A stretch of 13,246 bases of DNA from DASUME01 sp038257655. GTDB taxonomy: Bacteria; Myxococcota_A; Polyangia; Polyangiales; DASUME01. The notes under the pieces are model-generated. The model saw nothing but the letters and a program-made list of their open reading frames with translations, did no database searches and was not told the origin of the DNA. Positions 1-7,941 of this stretch are shown here, in pieces. Positions within the stretch are counted from its first letter, which is position 1. Every line of letters starts with the position of its first letter. The translations under genes and the position numbers were made by a program. Location: assembly GCA_038257655.1 (NCBI GenBank), contig JBBSJC010000194.1, positions 1-13,246 of the forward strand. Direction: 5' to 3'.

Positions 1-1166
1 CGCCTCCGCCTCCGCCTCCTCCGCCCCCGCCGACCGGGCCAGGTAGCTGCGAGGAACCGTTTGCGCTCGTGTTCACGGATAACGCGGCGTCAGAGGCGAA
101 AACCACCTCGGGTGGCAGCGCGACCGACGTGCCGACCACCTGCGAGAGTCTGGCGATTCAAGGGCTACCTCTGCCGGTCAACTACACGCCGGTAAAAGGG
201 CCTGAGCACGTCTACAACTTCAAAATGCCGTTCAAGGGCAAGGTGGTCGTGGACATGAAGAACCCGCAGACCGGTTTCAAGGCCGCGGTGTACCTGCTGG
301 GCAAGTGCGGCGACATGTCGAGTCTCAAGACGGACGGCACGCGAACCCCGGCGCGGGTTGCCTGCGATTTCTTGGGCGCTTTGAGCTGGAATGCCGATGC
401 CGAGGAAGACGTCTTTGTCGTCGTCGATTCGGGCAGTGGTACCGAGATTACCGGCATGTTCGGCATGGGGCCGATCTCGGGGCCCTACACGCTCAATGTC
501 ACGTTGCGCCAGGAGATGGCGGAAGGCGGCGCGTGCGATCCGAAGGGAGCCGGTGACTACTGCGCGGCCGGTCTGTTGTGCCGCGAGGAGACGGCGGGCG
601 CTTTCTGTCGCGCGATCACCTGCGGCGACGGCTACGTCGAGGGCAACGAGGAATGCGACGACAAGAATACGGCCAACGGCGATGGCTGCACGGGCTGCAA
701 ATTCGACGCGCGCGATACCTGCACGGACGCGACGAACGTGGCCAAGCTCCAATTTCGTAAGGAGGGCGCTGCAGACGTGGCCGTAGCGTCGGGTGACACC
801 ACCGCCGCGGCGTACAACCTTGATTTGGGTGATGAGACCACGTGCGCCAATGATTCCCGCGACCACATCTACTCGTTTACGCTGGTAGGCCGAAGGAACG
901 TCCAAGTGACGCTCACCCCTGAACTTGGCTTCGATGCGAGTCTCGGGATTTTGGACAGCGAGTGCACCGTTGCCGCTATGGACGACTGCAGGGATGCGGC
1001 CCCCGCCGGCAGGTCGGGGCAGAACCCGGTCAGCGGGGTAGAGACGTATCCAAGCCCGACGACTACGAAGAACCTCGCGGGTGGTACCTACTACGTTGTG
1101 GTGGACGGAAAGGGCGCTTCAGCCCGCGGCACATACGATCTCAAGGTCACCGCGACCGTGCCCTGA
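1..1166 (+). CDS. Secreted/lipoprotein-like protein with myxobacterial disulfide repeat and PPC-like domains (5' partial)
   Basis: The frame is open to the left edge: from base 3 it reads ten prolines, then TGPGSCEEPF, and runs without a stop into the GTG at 69. That GTG is therefore probably internal and the true start lies outside the window. Counting from base 3, a first beta-rich segment (about residues 60-170, containing HVYNF, VFVVVD and GPYTLNV) and a second (about 285-387, containing HIYSF, GTYYVVVDG and GTYDLKV) look like pre-peptidase C-terminal (PPC-like) domains. Between them is a Cys-rich stretch ending in CGDGYVEGNEECDD...NGDGCTGC (621-698), which matches the myxobacterial cysteine-rich repeat found in exported proteins. 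The proline run would be a linker after an export signal that cannot be seen. Disulfides imply an extracytoplasmic location. The function is unknown. The family calls rest on motif shape only. Confidence 0.8.
   Translation, partial: PPPPPPPPPPTGPGSCEEPFALVFTDNAASEAKTTSGGSATDVPTTCESLAIQGLPLPVNYTPVKGPEHVYNFKMPFKGKVVVDMKNPQTGFKAAVYLLGKCGDMSSLKTDGTRTPARVACDFLGALSWNADAEEDVFVVVDSGSGTEITGMFGMGPISGPYTLNVTLRQEMAEGGACDPKGAGDYCAAGLLCREETAGAFCRAITCGDGYVEGNEECDDKNTANGDGCTGCKFDARDTCTDATNVAKLQFRKEGAADVAVASGDTTAAAYNLDLGDETTCANDSRDHIYSFTLVGRRNVQVTLTPELGFDASLGILDSECTVAAMDDCRDAAPAGRSGQNPVSGVETYPSPTTTKNLAGGTYYVVVDGKGASARGTYDLKVTATVP
3..32 (+). repeat. CCTCCG-type proline-codon repeat
   Basis: Ten consecutive proline codons, mostly alternating CCT and CCG, form a low-complexity tract inside the first gene. 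It encodes a polyproline linker. Such tracts are prone to slippage, so the repeat number may vary between strains. Its left end may extend beyond the window. Confidence 0.75.
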
Positions 1167-1200
1167 TATCATCCCGCGGGTCCGCCGCTGAGCGGGCTCG

Positions 1201-1207
1201 AAAGGGA
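1201..1207 (+). promoter_or_regulatory. Ribosome binding site of the dihaem lipoprotein gene
   Basis: A purine-rich AAAGGGA lies seven bases before the ATG at 1215 and supports that start. No clear promoter or terminator was seen in the 48 bases after the upstream gene. Confidence 0.45.
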
Positions 1208-1214
1208 TGTCGAG

Positions 1215-1748
1215 ATGGTGCGTTCGAGGCTCGCTTCAGTCGTTTTGGTCGCTGCCTTCGCGGCGGCATGTGGTGGCACAAAGACACAAGCAAATGCCTC
1301 GCAGGAGCCTGCGAAGCCGTTGTGGGAGCCGCCACCCTTGCCGACCGATGGCGCCATTGGTGCGCTCGGCCTGACGCCACCCGATGACAAGCCTTGGCCC
1401 TCGATGAGCTACGAGGAAAAGGAGTGGTACATGATCGGCAAGGTGCACCCGATCATGCGCCAGGTGTTTCAGACCTACGACGCGAAGAAGTACGAAGGCT
1501 TGGGCATGGAGTGCGTGCAGTGTCACGGCGAAGACGCCAAAGAGAAGAAGTACAAGATGCCGTCCGCGCATCTGTCGCCGGTGCCGCCCTACGATAGCGA
1601 AGACTTCAAAGCGATGTATCCCTCGCGCATCGTGCAGTTCATGGCCAAGCGCGTGACGCCGGTGATGGGGCAGCTGATCGACGCGCCTGACTTTGACCCG
1701 AAGACGGGCGAGGGATTTTCTTGTTATGGCTGCCATCCCAAGGGATGA
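1215..1748 (+). CDS. Dihaem c-type cytochrome lipoprotein
   Basis: A 177-residue protein. Residues 1-18 form a signal peptide (two Arg, then a hydrophobic stretch) ending in AAAC, with Cys19 as probable lipidation site followed by GGTKTQ, so the protein should be membrane-anchored and face the periplasm or outside. Two haem c attachment motifs are present, CVQCH (100-104) and CYGCH (170-174, only three residues from the C-terminus). Between them lies a Lys-, Pro- and Met-containing segment; Met and His residues there, or His78, could be distal haem ligands. This predicts an electron-transfer protein carrying two covalent haems. I cannot name a characterised family. The next gene begins 17 bases downstream, so the two may be cotranscribed, although their functions are not obviously linked. 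The start is supported by AAAGGGA seven bases upstream. Confidence 0.85.
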   Translation: MVRSRLASVVLVAAFAAACGGTKTQANASQEPAKPLWEPPPLPTDGAIGALGLTPPDDKPWPSMSYEEKEWYMIGKVHPIMRQVFQTYDAKKYEGLGMECVQCHGEDAKEKKYKMPSAHLSPVPPYDSEDFKAMYPSRIVQFMAKRVTPVMGQLIDAPDFDPKTGEGFSCYGCHPKG

Positions 1749-1765
1749 GCGCTATTGCGTAACGA

Positions 1766-2491
1766 ATGGAAGACGAGCGAAGTGTGCACGAAGCCTTTGA
1801 GAGCATCGTGGGGCGGCCTGAGGCGCCGATCTTTCTGACGTGTGAGCACGCGAGTGAGATCTTGCCCGACCCATGGCTGTGGAGCGAAGACGACCGACGC
1901 TTGATCGGCACGCACTGGGCTTACGATCTGGGTGCGCGCGAAGTGACGATCGAGCTTGCTCAGGCGTTGAACGCGAGTGCGGTTTTGTCGCGCTTTACTA
2001 GGCTTTTAATCGATCCAAATCGCGATGAGTCCAATCCGGATCTGTTGCGGCGTGTGGCCGATGGCCAAGCTGTCGAGCTCAATCAGGAGGTGACGGCACA
2101 GGAGCGCGCGCGTCGCCTCGAAGCTTACTATCGCCCGTTTCATGCAGCGGTGGACCGCGCGCTTAGCGAGACGGCGGCGCCGGTCTTACTGTCTGTGCAC
2201 ACGTTCACGCCCGTGTATGAAGGGCAGATCCGCGAGGTCGAGCTCGGCGTCCTGTTCAATCGCGAGCTCAAAGCGGCGCACGGACTGGGCGAGGCGCTCT
2301 CTGCCAGCTTCAGCGGCGTCGCCTACAACGAGCCCTGGTCGGGTCTCGACGGTTTGATCTTCTCTGCGGAGAAACACGCCGACAAGTACGGGCGCTGTGC
2401 CCTTGAGCTCGAGATACGTCAGGACCGGGCCGAAGACCCGGTGTACCGCGCGAAATTGGTCAATGTACTTGCCGAATACTTCGCTGGCTGA
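1766..2491 (+). CDS. Predicted N-formylglutamate amidohydrolase family protein
   Basis: A 241-residue soluble protein matching the predicted N-formylglutamate amidohydrolase family (COG3931/FGase type). Recognisable motifs in order are LTCEHAS (24-30), a WAYDLGA segment (51-57), SRFTRLLIDPNR (75-86), YYRPFH (121-126), SVHTFTPV (143-150), YNEPW (187-191) and ELEIRQD (214-220). Characterised FGases hydrolyse N-formyl-L-glutamate to glutamate and formate at the end of one histidine degradation route. No hut gene is nearby, so the true substrate of this homologue is uncertain. The ATG start is fixed by an in-frame TAA at 1760-1762. No good Shine-Dalgarno sequence is visible, which fits coupling to the upstream cytochrome gene. 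The gene converges with moaB, with 41 bases between their stops. Confidence 0.88.
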   Translation: MEDERSVHEAFESIVGRPEAPIFLTCEHASEILPDPWLWSEDDRRLIGTHWAYDLGAREVTIELAQALNASAVLSRFTRLLIDPNRDESNPDLLRRVADGQAVELNQEVTAQERARRLEAYYRPFHAAVDRALSETAAPVLLSVHTFTPVYEGQIREVELGVLFNRELKAAHGLGEALSASFSGVAYNEPWSGLDGLIFSAEKHADKYGRCALELEIRQDRAEDPVYRAKLVNVLAEYFAG

Positions 2492-2532
2492 GAGCTCGCG
2501 CAGTGTCAGCACGGCTAGCCACCGCGCAAGCT

Positions 2533-3063
2533 TCAACGCTCAGTTAGGCGGGGAATGAGCTCGGCGAAATTGCAGGGTCTGGTGCGGCTGTCGAGTTGGG
2601 CGCCCAGGATCCAGTCCCAGGCGTCGCGGCAAGCGTTGGGGGAGCCTGGTAAGGCGAACAAGTAGGTGCCCTGCGCCACCCCGGCGGTCGCGCGCGATTG
2701 GATGGTCGAGGTGCCGATCTGAGCGTAGCTAAGCATTCGGAATAACTCGCCGAATCCTGGAATTTCCTTTTCGTACACCGCTTGAAAGGCCTCTGGCGTG
2801 ACGTCCCGTCCGGTGACGCCGGTGCCGCCTGTCGCGAGCACGACCTCGACTTCGGAATCGGCGATGAAGCGCCTTAGCTCGGCTTCGATGCTGGCTTGCT
2901 CGTCCTTGACGATCACGCGGGCTTGCAGCAGGTGACCGGCTGCGGTGAGCTTCTGCTCGAGCATGCTGCCCGAACGGTCGTCTGCGAGGGTGCGCGTGTC
3001 GGACACTGTGATCACGGCGATGCGCAGGGGCAGAAACGGGCGGCTTTCGTCGATGCCGGGCAT
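2533..3063 (-). CDS. moaB: Molybdenum cofactor biosynthesis protein MoaB
   Basis: A 176-residue protein similar along its length to E. coli MoaB (about 170 residues), of the MoaB/Mog molybdopterin-binding fold. Visible motifs are LRIAVITVSDTRT near the N-terminus, the binding-loop sequence TGGTGVTGRDVTPEA (78-92), GFGELFRMLS and IGTSTIQSRA (about 103-125), ALPGSPNACRDAW (137-149) and the typical tail QLDSRTRPCNF. The family adenylylates molybdopterin or binds it during molybdenum or tungsten cofactor synthesis in the cytoplasm. The frame is open to 3114, but I choose the ATG at 3061-3063 because AAAGAGAG lies four bases upstream and the N-terminus then aligns with known MoaB. No other cofactor gene is present here. 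The gene is divergent from the large kinase gene, with at most 41 bases between start codons. Confidence 0.93.
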   Translation of the reverse strand: MPGIDESRPFLPLRIAVITVSDTRTLADDRSGSMLEQKLTAAGHLLQARVIVKDEQASIEAELRRFIADSEVEVVLATGGTGVTGRDVTPEAFQAVYEKEIPGFGELFRMLSYAQIGTSTIQSRATAGVAQGTYLFALPGSPNACRDAWDWILGAQLDSRTRPCNFAELIPRLTER

Positions 3064-3067
3064 GGGG

Positions 3068-3075
3068 CTCTCTTT
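3068..3075 (-). promoter_or_regulatory. Ribosome binding site of moaB
   Basis: AAAGAGAG on the - strand, four bases before the ATG at 3063. It decides between this start and an upstream in-frame GTG at 3114, which has no comparable signal and would overlap the divergent kinase gene. Confidence 0.5.
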
Positions 3076-3086
3076 CGCTGGGTTAC

Positions 3087-6000
3087 GTGTTATTTTTAGC
3101 GCGCGTGAGCTCATTCGGCAGTGGCGGCATCAGAGAAGGCGGTGCCGCAGATTTCTTCGGCAACGAGCGCTTCGAGCTTGAGGAGCAGCTGGGTGAAGGT
3201 GCGTTTGGTGTCGTGTACCAAGCGTACGATCGTCTGCACGACACGCGAGTGGCGCTCAAGGTTATGCGGCGGCTCGGGCCAGACGCGCTGTTTTACTTCA
3301 AAAAGGAGTTTCGCGCGCTCGTCGACATTCAGCATCTGAACCTGGTGCGCTACCACGCGCTGTTCGAGGACGCAGGGCGTTGGTTTCTGACCATGGAGCT
3401 GGTGCGTGGCCCGTCGCTGGTGGAGCACGTGCGGCAGGGGCACGACCCGCACGGTCCACACGTACGTTTTGACGAAGACAGATTGCGCAATTGTCTGATG
3501 CAACTCGCGTGCGGAGTCGATGCGCTACATCGCGCCGCCAAGGTGCATCGTGACGTCAAGCCGTCCAACGTACGCATTGCTGCGGGTAACCGTCTGGTGT
3601 TGCTCGACTTTGGCTTGGTGCTCGAGACGGATGCACGAGAAAGCGCGCGTCTGCCCAATATCGGCACCGCGACGTACATGGCGCCCGAGCAGGTGATCGG
3701 CGCAAACGTAGGACCGCTTGCCGACTATTACGCAGTGGGCTGCGTGCTTTATGAGTGTTTGACCGGGCGTCATCCCTTCGTGGGGGATTCCATCGACATC
3801 CTCGCGGCCAAGCAGTCGCGCGATCCAGAGCCGCCCAGTGCGATCGCACCCGACGTGCCCCCGGATCTCGATGAGCTGTGCATGGCATTGCTTGCGCGCC
3901 AACCTGCAGAGCGTAAGGCCGGCGTCGAGGCACTGAACGAGATGCTGCCGAGCAACGCGCTGGATCTGAGTATTTCGCGTACGGTGCCGACCACCGGCGG
4001 CGGTGCAGCTTTCGTGGGACGCATCCGTGAGCTGTCGGTGCTAGGTCGCATGATCGAAAGCACGGAGGCATCAGCGCTGCGTGTCGTTTCGGTAATCGGT
4101 GAGTCCGGCGTGGGAAAGAGCGCCTTGCTCGCCGAGCTCACGCGCAGAATTCAGCGCATGAGACCCGATGCCGTAGTGCTCTCAGGTCGCTGCTACGAGC
4201 GTGAGGCTGTGCCGTTCAAGGCATTTGACGGTGTGATCGATGCGCTCACGCGCGAGCTCAAGCGGCTTCCCTCGGAACATATTCAGGCGCTTTTACCGCC
4301 CCACCCAGAGCTACTGACCCAGGTGTTCCCGGTACTTGGGCGGGTGCCGGAGATTCGTGAGCGCAGCCCTCGTGAGCTTGCACGCGCCGATGCGCCCAGC
4401 CTGCGCCGGCGGGCGTTCGCTGCGCTCAAGACGCTGCTTGCAAAGCTTGCCGCAGAACGCCTGGTGGTGGTGTTGATCGACGACGTGCACTGGGCCGATG
4501 CCGATAGCGCGAGCCTGCTGGAAGACTTACTTTCGGCGCCGGACGCTCCTGCCTTGCTGCTCGTCGTCGCCGGTCGTGCACGTCCCGCGCGCGAGGAAGA
4601 GCCGAGCTTTGATCGGATTGCGAGCAAGCTCGGTGGGGGGCTCCGGCTGCGCTTGCTTGCGTTGTCACAAAGTGACGCGTGTGCGATGGCCGAGGCGCTT
4701 CTTCGCGAGCTCGGGGGTGATCCCAATCACGCGCAAGCAATCGCGGAGGAATCCGGCGGACAGCCGCTGTTCGTAGCCGCGCTGGCTCACTATACGAGCG
4801 CGCGTGGCGGCTCCGAAATTCCGCGTCTCGATCAAGCGTTGGCCGTAAGCATGGATGCGTTGTCGCGGCCGGCGCGCGAGCTACTCGTGTTGCTTGCGGT
4901 CGCCGGTGCCCCGCTCGTCTGGGACGTGCTCGCACGCGCCTCGACTGCACCTTCGGCAGAGCTTTCCGCAGCGATCGAGGAAGTGCGCAGGACGCCTTGG
5001 GTACGCTCGCGCCAGCATGCGGGGTCGTTCTCCCTCGAGTTTGCCCACGATCGAGTGCGCGATCTCTTACTGTCGCGGGTGAGCGCCGCCGAGCAGAAGC
5101 GCATCCATGGCCATCTCGGCGATGCGCTGTCACGTGTGTCGGCCGATGCAGAAAGTGTGGTGCTGCATTGGATCGAGGCAGAGCAGACCGAGCGTGTCAC
5201 GCAACATGCGTGTCGTGCTGCGGAGGCAGCGGTCGCGTCCCTTGCGTTTGCGCGCGGTGTGCGTCTGTATCAGCTCGCCGTTGAATACTGTCCTGCCAGC
5301 GACACCTCCATCCGACGCCAAACCCAGCTTGCGCTCGCCGAGGCGCTGTCGCTCTCCGGGCGCAGCTCGGATGCGGCCATGTTGTATGCCGAGCTTGCCA
5401 ACGGCTCCGATGCGGACACTTCGCTTGAGCTCAGACGCCGCGCTGCGGCCGAGTGGATCGAAGCCGGCGAACAGGCGCGCGGCATCGCACAAGGCGTCTC
5501 GCTTTTGCAAGAGTTGGGGATCGAGCCGCCAACATCGCGTCGCGCACTGCTTTGGTCCATTCATTGTCATCGGGTTAGTGCCTGGCTGCGGGGCGAACGC
5601 TTCGACGTGCGTCCGCTCCCGGAGCTGCCCACGGCGGATCGCGTGCGGGTTGATCTTCTTTTCAATCTAACCCTTACTTTGTCGGTAATCGATCTCTTGC
5701 GCAGTGCCGAGCTGCAGAGCCGACATTTGGAAGCGGCGACTGAGCTCGGCGACCCTTACCGTCTTGCACGCGCGCTGAGTGTCCAAGCGTGGTTTGTACG
5801 CAGTGCTTTGCGGGGAGGTGACCTCGACGGGGCCTGGGAGCTCAAGCGTGCCAAAGAGCTTGCGCGCTTGTCTGAGCATCCCCATGCGCTGGCGCTCGTG
5901 GCGCTGGTGGAAGCCGTGGCAGACTATTTGGCGGGGCGCTTCCGGCAAGCTGCCAAGCAGGCTGACCGTGCAGAGTATCTGTTGCGCGAAGAGTGCCGCG

Positions 6001-6779
6001 GCGTTGCCTTCGAGCTCTCCAATGCTCAGATCCTTGGGCAACTTTGTCGCCACGATACCGGACAATGGCAAAGCTGGCGCGAGCGGTTGCCTGAGCTGCT
6101 CGCCGACGCGAAGCTGCGTCGCGACGAGCCCTGCGTGACCGCGTTCGAGAGCCGACTCGTGTATTGGGAGCGCTTGCTGTGCGACGAGCCTGACGCCGCG
6201 CGCGCCCAGATCGATGCCGTGACAGAGCGTGTCGAGCCCGCCGCCTTCGGCATGTATGCGTTCAACTTGTTATGCGCGAACACGGAAATCGATTTGTACA
6301 TCGGTGACCCGAACGCGCATGCGCGCGTGATGCGAGCCTGGCCGCTCGTGGAGCATTCGCACTTGCTCAGGGCTCGCGCGATCTGGCCGCGTGCGTACAA
6401 CGTTCGGGCACGGTCCGCGCTCGGTTCGGCTTATCTGATGCCACATTTGCGCAAAACCCTGCTGATGCATGCGCAGAAAGATGCGGACGCGATTTCCCGC
6501 GAACGCACCGATCGCTCGCGTGCAGTGGCCGAGCTGTTGCGTGCGGGCATCGCAGACATCGGCAACGAGCGCGAGCTTGCCATCCAGCGTTTTGGCGAAG
6601 CTGCGCTAGCTTGCGAAAGCGGGCACATGCCGCAGCTCGCGGCCGCGGCCCGTAGACGCCAAGGCATGTTGATCGGCGGCGAGGATGGGCGCGCGATGAC
6701 GGTGCGCGCTGAGCGTTGGCTGCGCGAACAGGGTGCGGTGGATCCGGGGAGGATCTGCGCGGTGTTGCTCGGTTACTGA
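3087..6779 (+). CDS. Ser/Thr protein kinase fused to AAA ATPase and helical repeats (PknK-like)
   Basis: A 1230-residue signalling protein. The kinase domain (about 29-290) has the glycine loop GEGAFG (36-41), Lys58, Glu74, catalytic loop HRDVKPSN (154-161), DFG (174-176) and APEQ (199-202), so it looks active. An AAA_16/NACHT-like ATPase domain follows (about 308-570), with Walker A GESGVGKS (338-345), Walker B VVVLIDDVHWAD (460-471) and ESGGQPLF near 555. A winged-helix-like segment (about 580-690, with FAHDRVRDLLLSRV) leads into TPR-like helices up to the end. There is no transmembrane segment and no C-terminal LuxR-type DNA-binding domain, so a cytoplasmic role is likely, with the repeats sensing a ligand or partner and the ATPase acting as a switch. 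The substrate is unknown. The start is uncertain: GTG at 3087 or at 3105, neither with a good ribosome binding site. Confidence 0.93.
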   Translation: MLFLARVSSFGSGGIREGGAADFFGNERFELEEQLGEGAFGVVYQAYDRLHDTRVALKVMRRLGPDALFYFKKEFRALVDIQHLNLVRYHALFEDAGRWFLTMELVRGPSLVEHVRQGHDPHGPHVRFDEDRLRNCLMQLACGVDALHRAAKVHRDVKPSNVRIAAGNRLVLLDFGLVLETDARESARLPNIGTATYMAPEQVIGANVGPLADYYAVGCVLYECLTGRHPFVGDSIDILAAKQSRDPEPPSAIAPDVPPDLDELCMALLARQPAERKAGVEALNEMLPSNALDLSISRTVPTTGGGAAFVGRIRELSVLGRMIESTEASALRVVSVIGESGVGKSALLAELTRRIQRMRPDAVVLSGRCYEREAVPFKAFDGVIDALTRELKRLPSEHIQALLPPHPELLTQVFPVLGRVPEIRERSPRELARADAPSLRRRAFAALKTLLAKLAAERLVVVLIDDVHWADADSASLLEDLLSAPDAPALLLVVAGRARPAREEEPSFDRIASKLGGGLRLRLLALSQSDACAMAEALLRELGGDPNHAQAIAEESGGQPLFVAALAHYTSARGGSEIPRLDQALAVSMDALSRPARELLVLLAVAGAPLVWDVLARASTAPSAELSAAIEEVRRTPWVRSRQHAGSFSLEFAHDRVRDLLLSRVSAAEQKRIHGHLGDALSRVSADAESVVLHWIEAEQTERVTQHACRAAEAAVASLAFARGVRLYQLAVEYCPASDTSIRRQTQLALAEALSLSGRSSDAAMLYAELANGSDADTSLELRRRAAAEWIEAGEQARGIAQGVSLLQELGIEPPTSRRALLWSIHCHRVSAWLRGERFDVRPLPELPTADRVRVDLLFNLTLTLSVIDLLRSAELQSRHLEAATELGDPYRLARALSVQAWFVRSALRGGDLDGAWELKRAKELARLSEHPHALALVALVEAVADYLAGRFRQAAKQADRAEYLLREECRGVAFELSNAQILGQLCRHDTGQWQSWRERLPELLADAKLRRDEPCVTAFESRLVYWERLLCDEPDAARAQIDAVTERVEPAAFGMYAFNLLCANTEIDLYIGDPNAHARVMRAWPLVEHSHLLRARAIWPRAYNVRARSALGSAYLMPHLRKTLLMHAQKDADAISRERTDRSRAVAELLRAGIADIGNERELAIQRFGEAALACESGHMPQLAAAARRRQGMLIGGEDGRAMTVRAERWLREQGAVDPGRICAVLLGY

Positions 6780-6842
6780 GTATTCAAAAAAGGGATGCAC
6801 GGCAGCCTCGCGGGCATTTGCATGCCTTAGACGCGGCCCGCG

Positions 6843-7879
6843 CTAGGGGCACGGATTGGGGACCTCGCCATGAATGGCGTCGATCTCGCGCACAAGCTCG
6901 GCGCTGAGCTTGAGCTCGCTTGAGCCGAGCAACGTCTCAAGCTGCGCCTGGCTGGTCGCGCCGATGATCGTGGACGTGACAAAGCTGCGCGACGTGACGA
7001 AGGCTATCGCAAGCTGCACGGGATCGACGCCGTGCTTTTGCGCAAGCTCGATGTAATGGCGCGTCGCGCGCTCACCGAGGGGATTCGAGTAGCGTGCGTA
7101 CTGATTGAAGAGCGTAAGACGCGCACCGTCCGGCTTTCGCCCATCGAGGTACTTGCCACTTAGCGTCCCAAAGCCGAGCGGAGAGTAAGCAAGCAGCCCG
7201 AGACTTTCGCGATGTGCTACTTCCGCTAGACCCACCTCGAAGCTGCGGTTGAGCAGGCTGTAAGGGTTTTGAATGCTCACCGGACGAGACAGGCCGCGCG
7301 TTTCGGCCAAGTGCAGGTAACGCATGCTGCCCCAGGCAGTTTCGTTACTCAGGCCAATGTGTCGAACTTTGCCGCTCTTCACCAGCTCGTGCATCGCTTC
7401 GAGCGTTTCTTCGAGCGGCGTGTCCTCAGGCTTCGGATCATGGGTATAGCCAAGGCGGCCAAAGTAGTTGGTACGACGGTCCGGCCAATGGATCTGATAC
7501 AGGTCGATGTGCTCGATCCCGAGGCGCTTGAGGCTGCCTTCAATCGCTAACGCAATGTTGCGGCGATCAGGACAGGTGCGGGGAGAGCGGAGATACGGTG
7601 CGAGCATCGGCCCCGCGACCTTGCTGGCGATTACGAGATGGTCGCGATTTTTGCGCTGTTTGAGCCAGTTTCCGAGGTAGCGCTCGGTCCGTCCCTGGGT
7701 CTCTCCTTCATCGGGATCGGATAAGCCTCCGCCGTATCAATGAAATTGAGCCCGTAACCGATGGCGCGGTCGAGCTGGGCGTGGGCTTCTTGCTCGGTGT
7801 TCTGTTCGCCCCAGGTCATCGTTCCCAAGCACAGCGAGGTCACTGACAGATCGGTGCGGCCAAGGCGTCGTCGTTCCAT
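6843..7879 (-). pseudogene. tas: Tas-type NADP(H)-dependent aldo/keto reductase interrupted by one frameshift
   Basis: Two frames together give a nearly complete homologue of E. coli Tas (346 residues). The first runs from the ATG at 7879 and matches the family through NFIDTAEAYPIPMK (catalytic Asp48 and Tyr53), then leaves homology and stops at 7631. The second resumes at about 7703 with ETQGRTERYLGNWL, the catalytic Lys in VIASKVAG and His in LYQIHWPDR, then SNETAWGSMRYLHLAE and QNPYSLLNRSFEVGLAEV, to the stop at 6843. Adding one base between about 7703 and 7708 would give a 345-residue protein with all four catalytic residues. The break lies in a GGAGAGA run, so either slippage or a sequencing error is possible. 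The start aligns with Tas but has no clear ribosome binding site. An intact protein would be a soluble oxidoreductase. Restart at the internal ATG (7607) would lose the Asp, Tyr and Lys. Confidence 0.85.
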
Positions 7880-7941
7880 CGTGAGTACGTACCACCGGCC
7901 GCGCCAGCGAGGCTAGTCCGTGTCTCACATGCGCGGGCAAG

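Noticed and set aside
165..905. A 246-codon open frame on the - strand inside the first gene
   Set aside because: The + strand frame has clear motifs (disulfide repeat, PPC-like segments), while this one is Arg-, Ala- and Val-rich without any recognisable pattern.
1167..1214. A terminator after the first gene
   Set aside because: Short CCGC/GCGG complementarity is present, but there is no long stem and no T-tract; chance in GC-rich DNA explains it.
1766..2491. Part of a histidine utilisation (hut) operon
   Set aside because: No hutH, hutU or hutI neighbour is present, and the protein resembles the broader predicted FGase family, so the symbol hutG was not assigned.
3087..6779. A STAND-type antiphage defence protein (ATPase plus repeats)
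   Set aside because: The ATPase and repeats look superficially similar, but the N-terminal domain is a complete Ser/Thr kinase and the whole layout matches the common PknK-like signalling family. No defence genes are nearby.
6780..6842. A terminator between the kinase gene and the convergent tas gene
   Set aside because: The only visible stem (GGCAT/ATGCC at 6813-6817 and 6822-6826) has five pairs and no T-tract after it on either strand, which is too weak.
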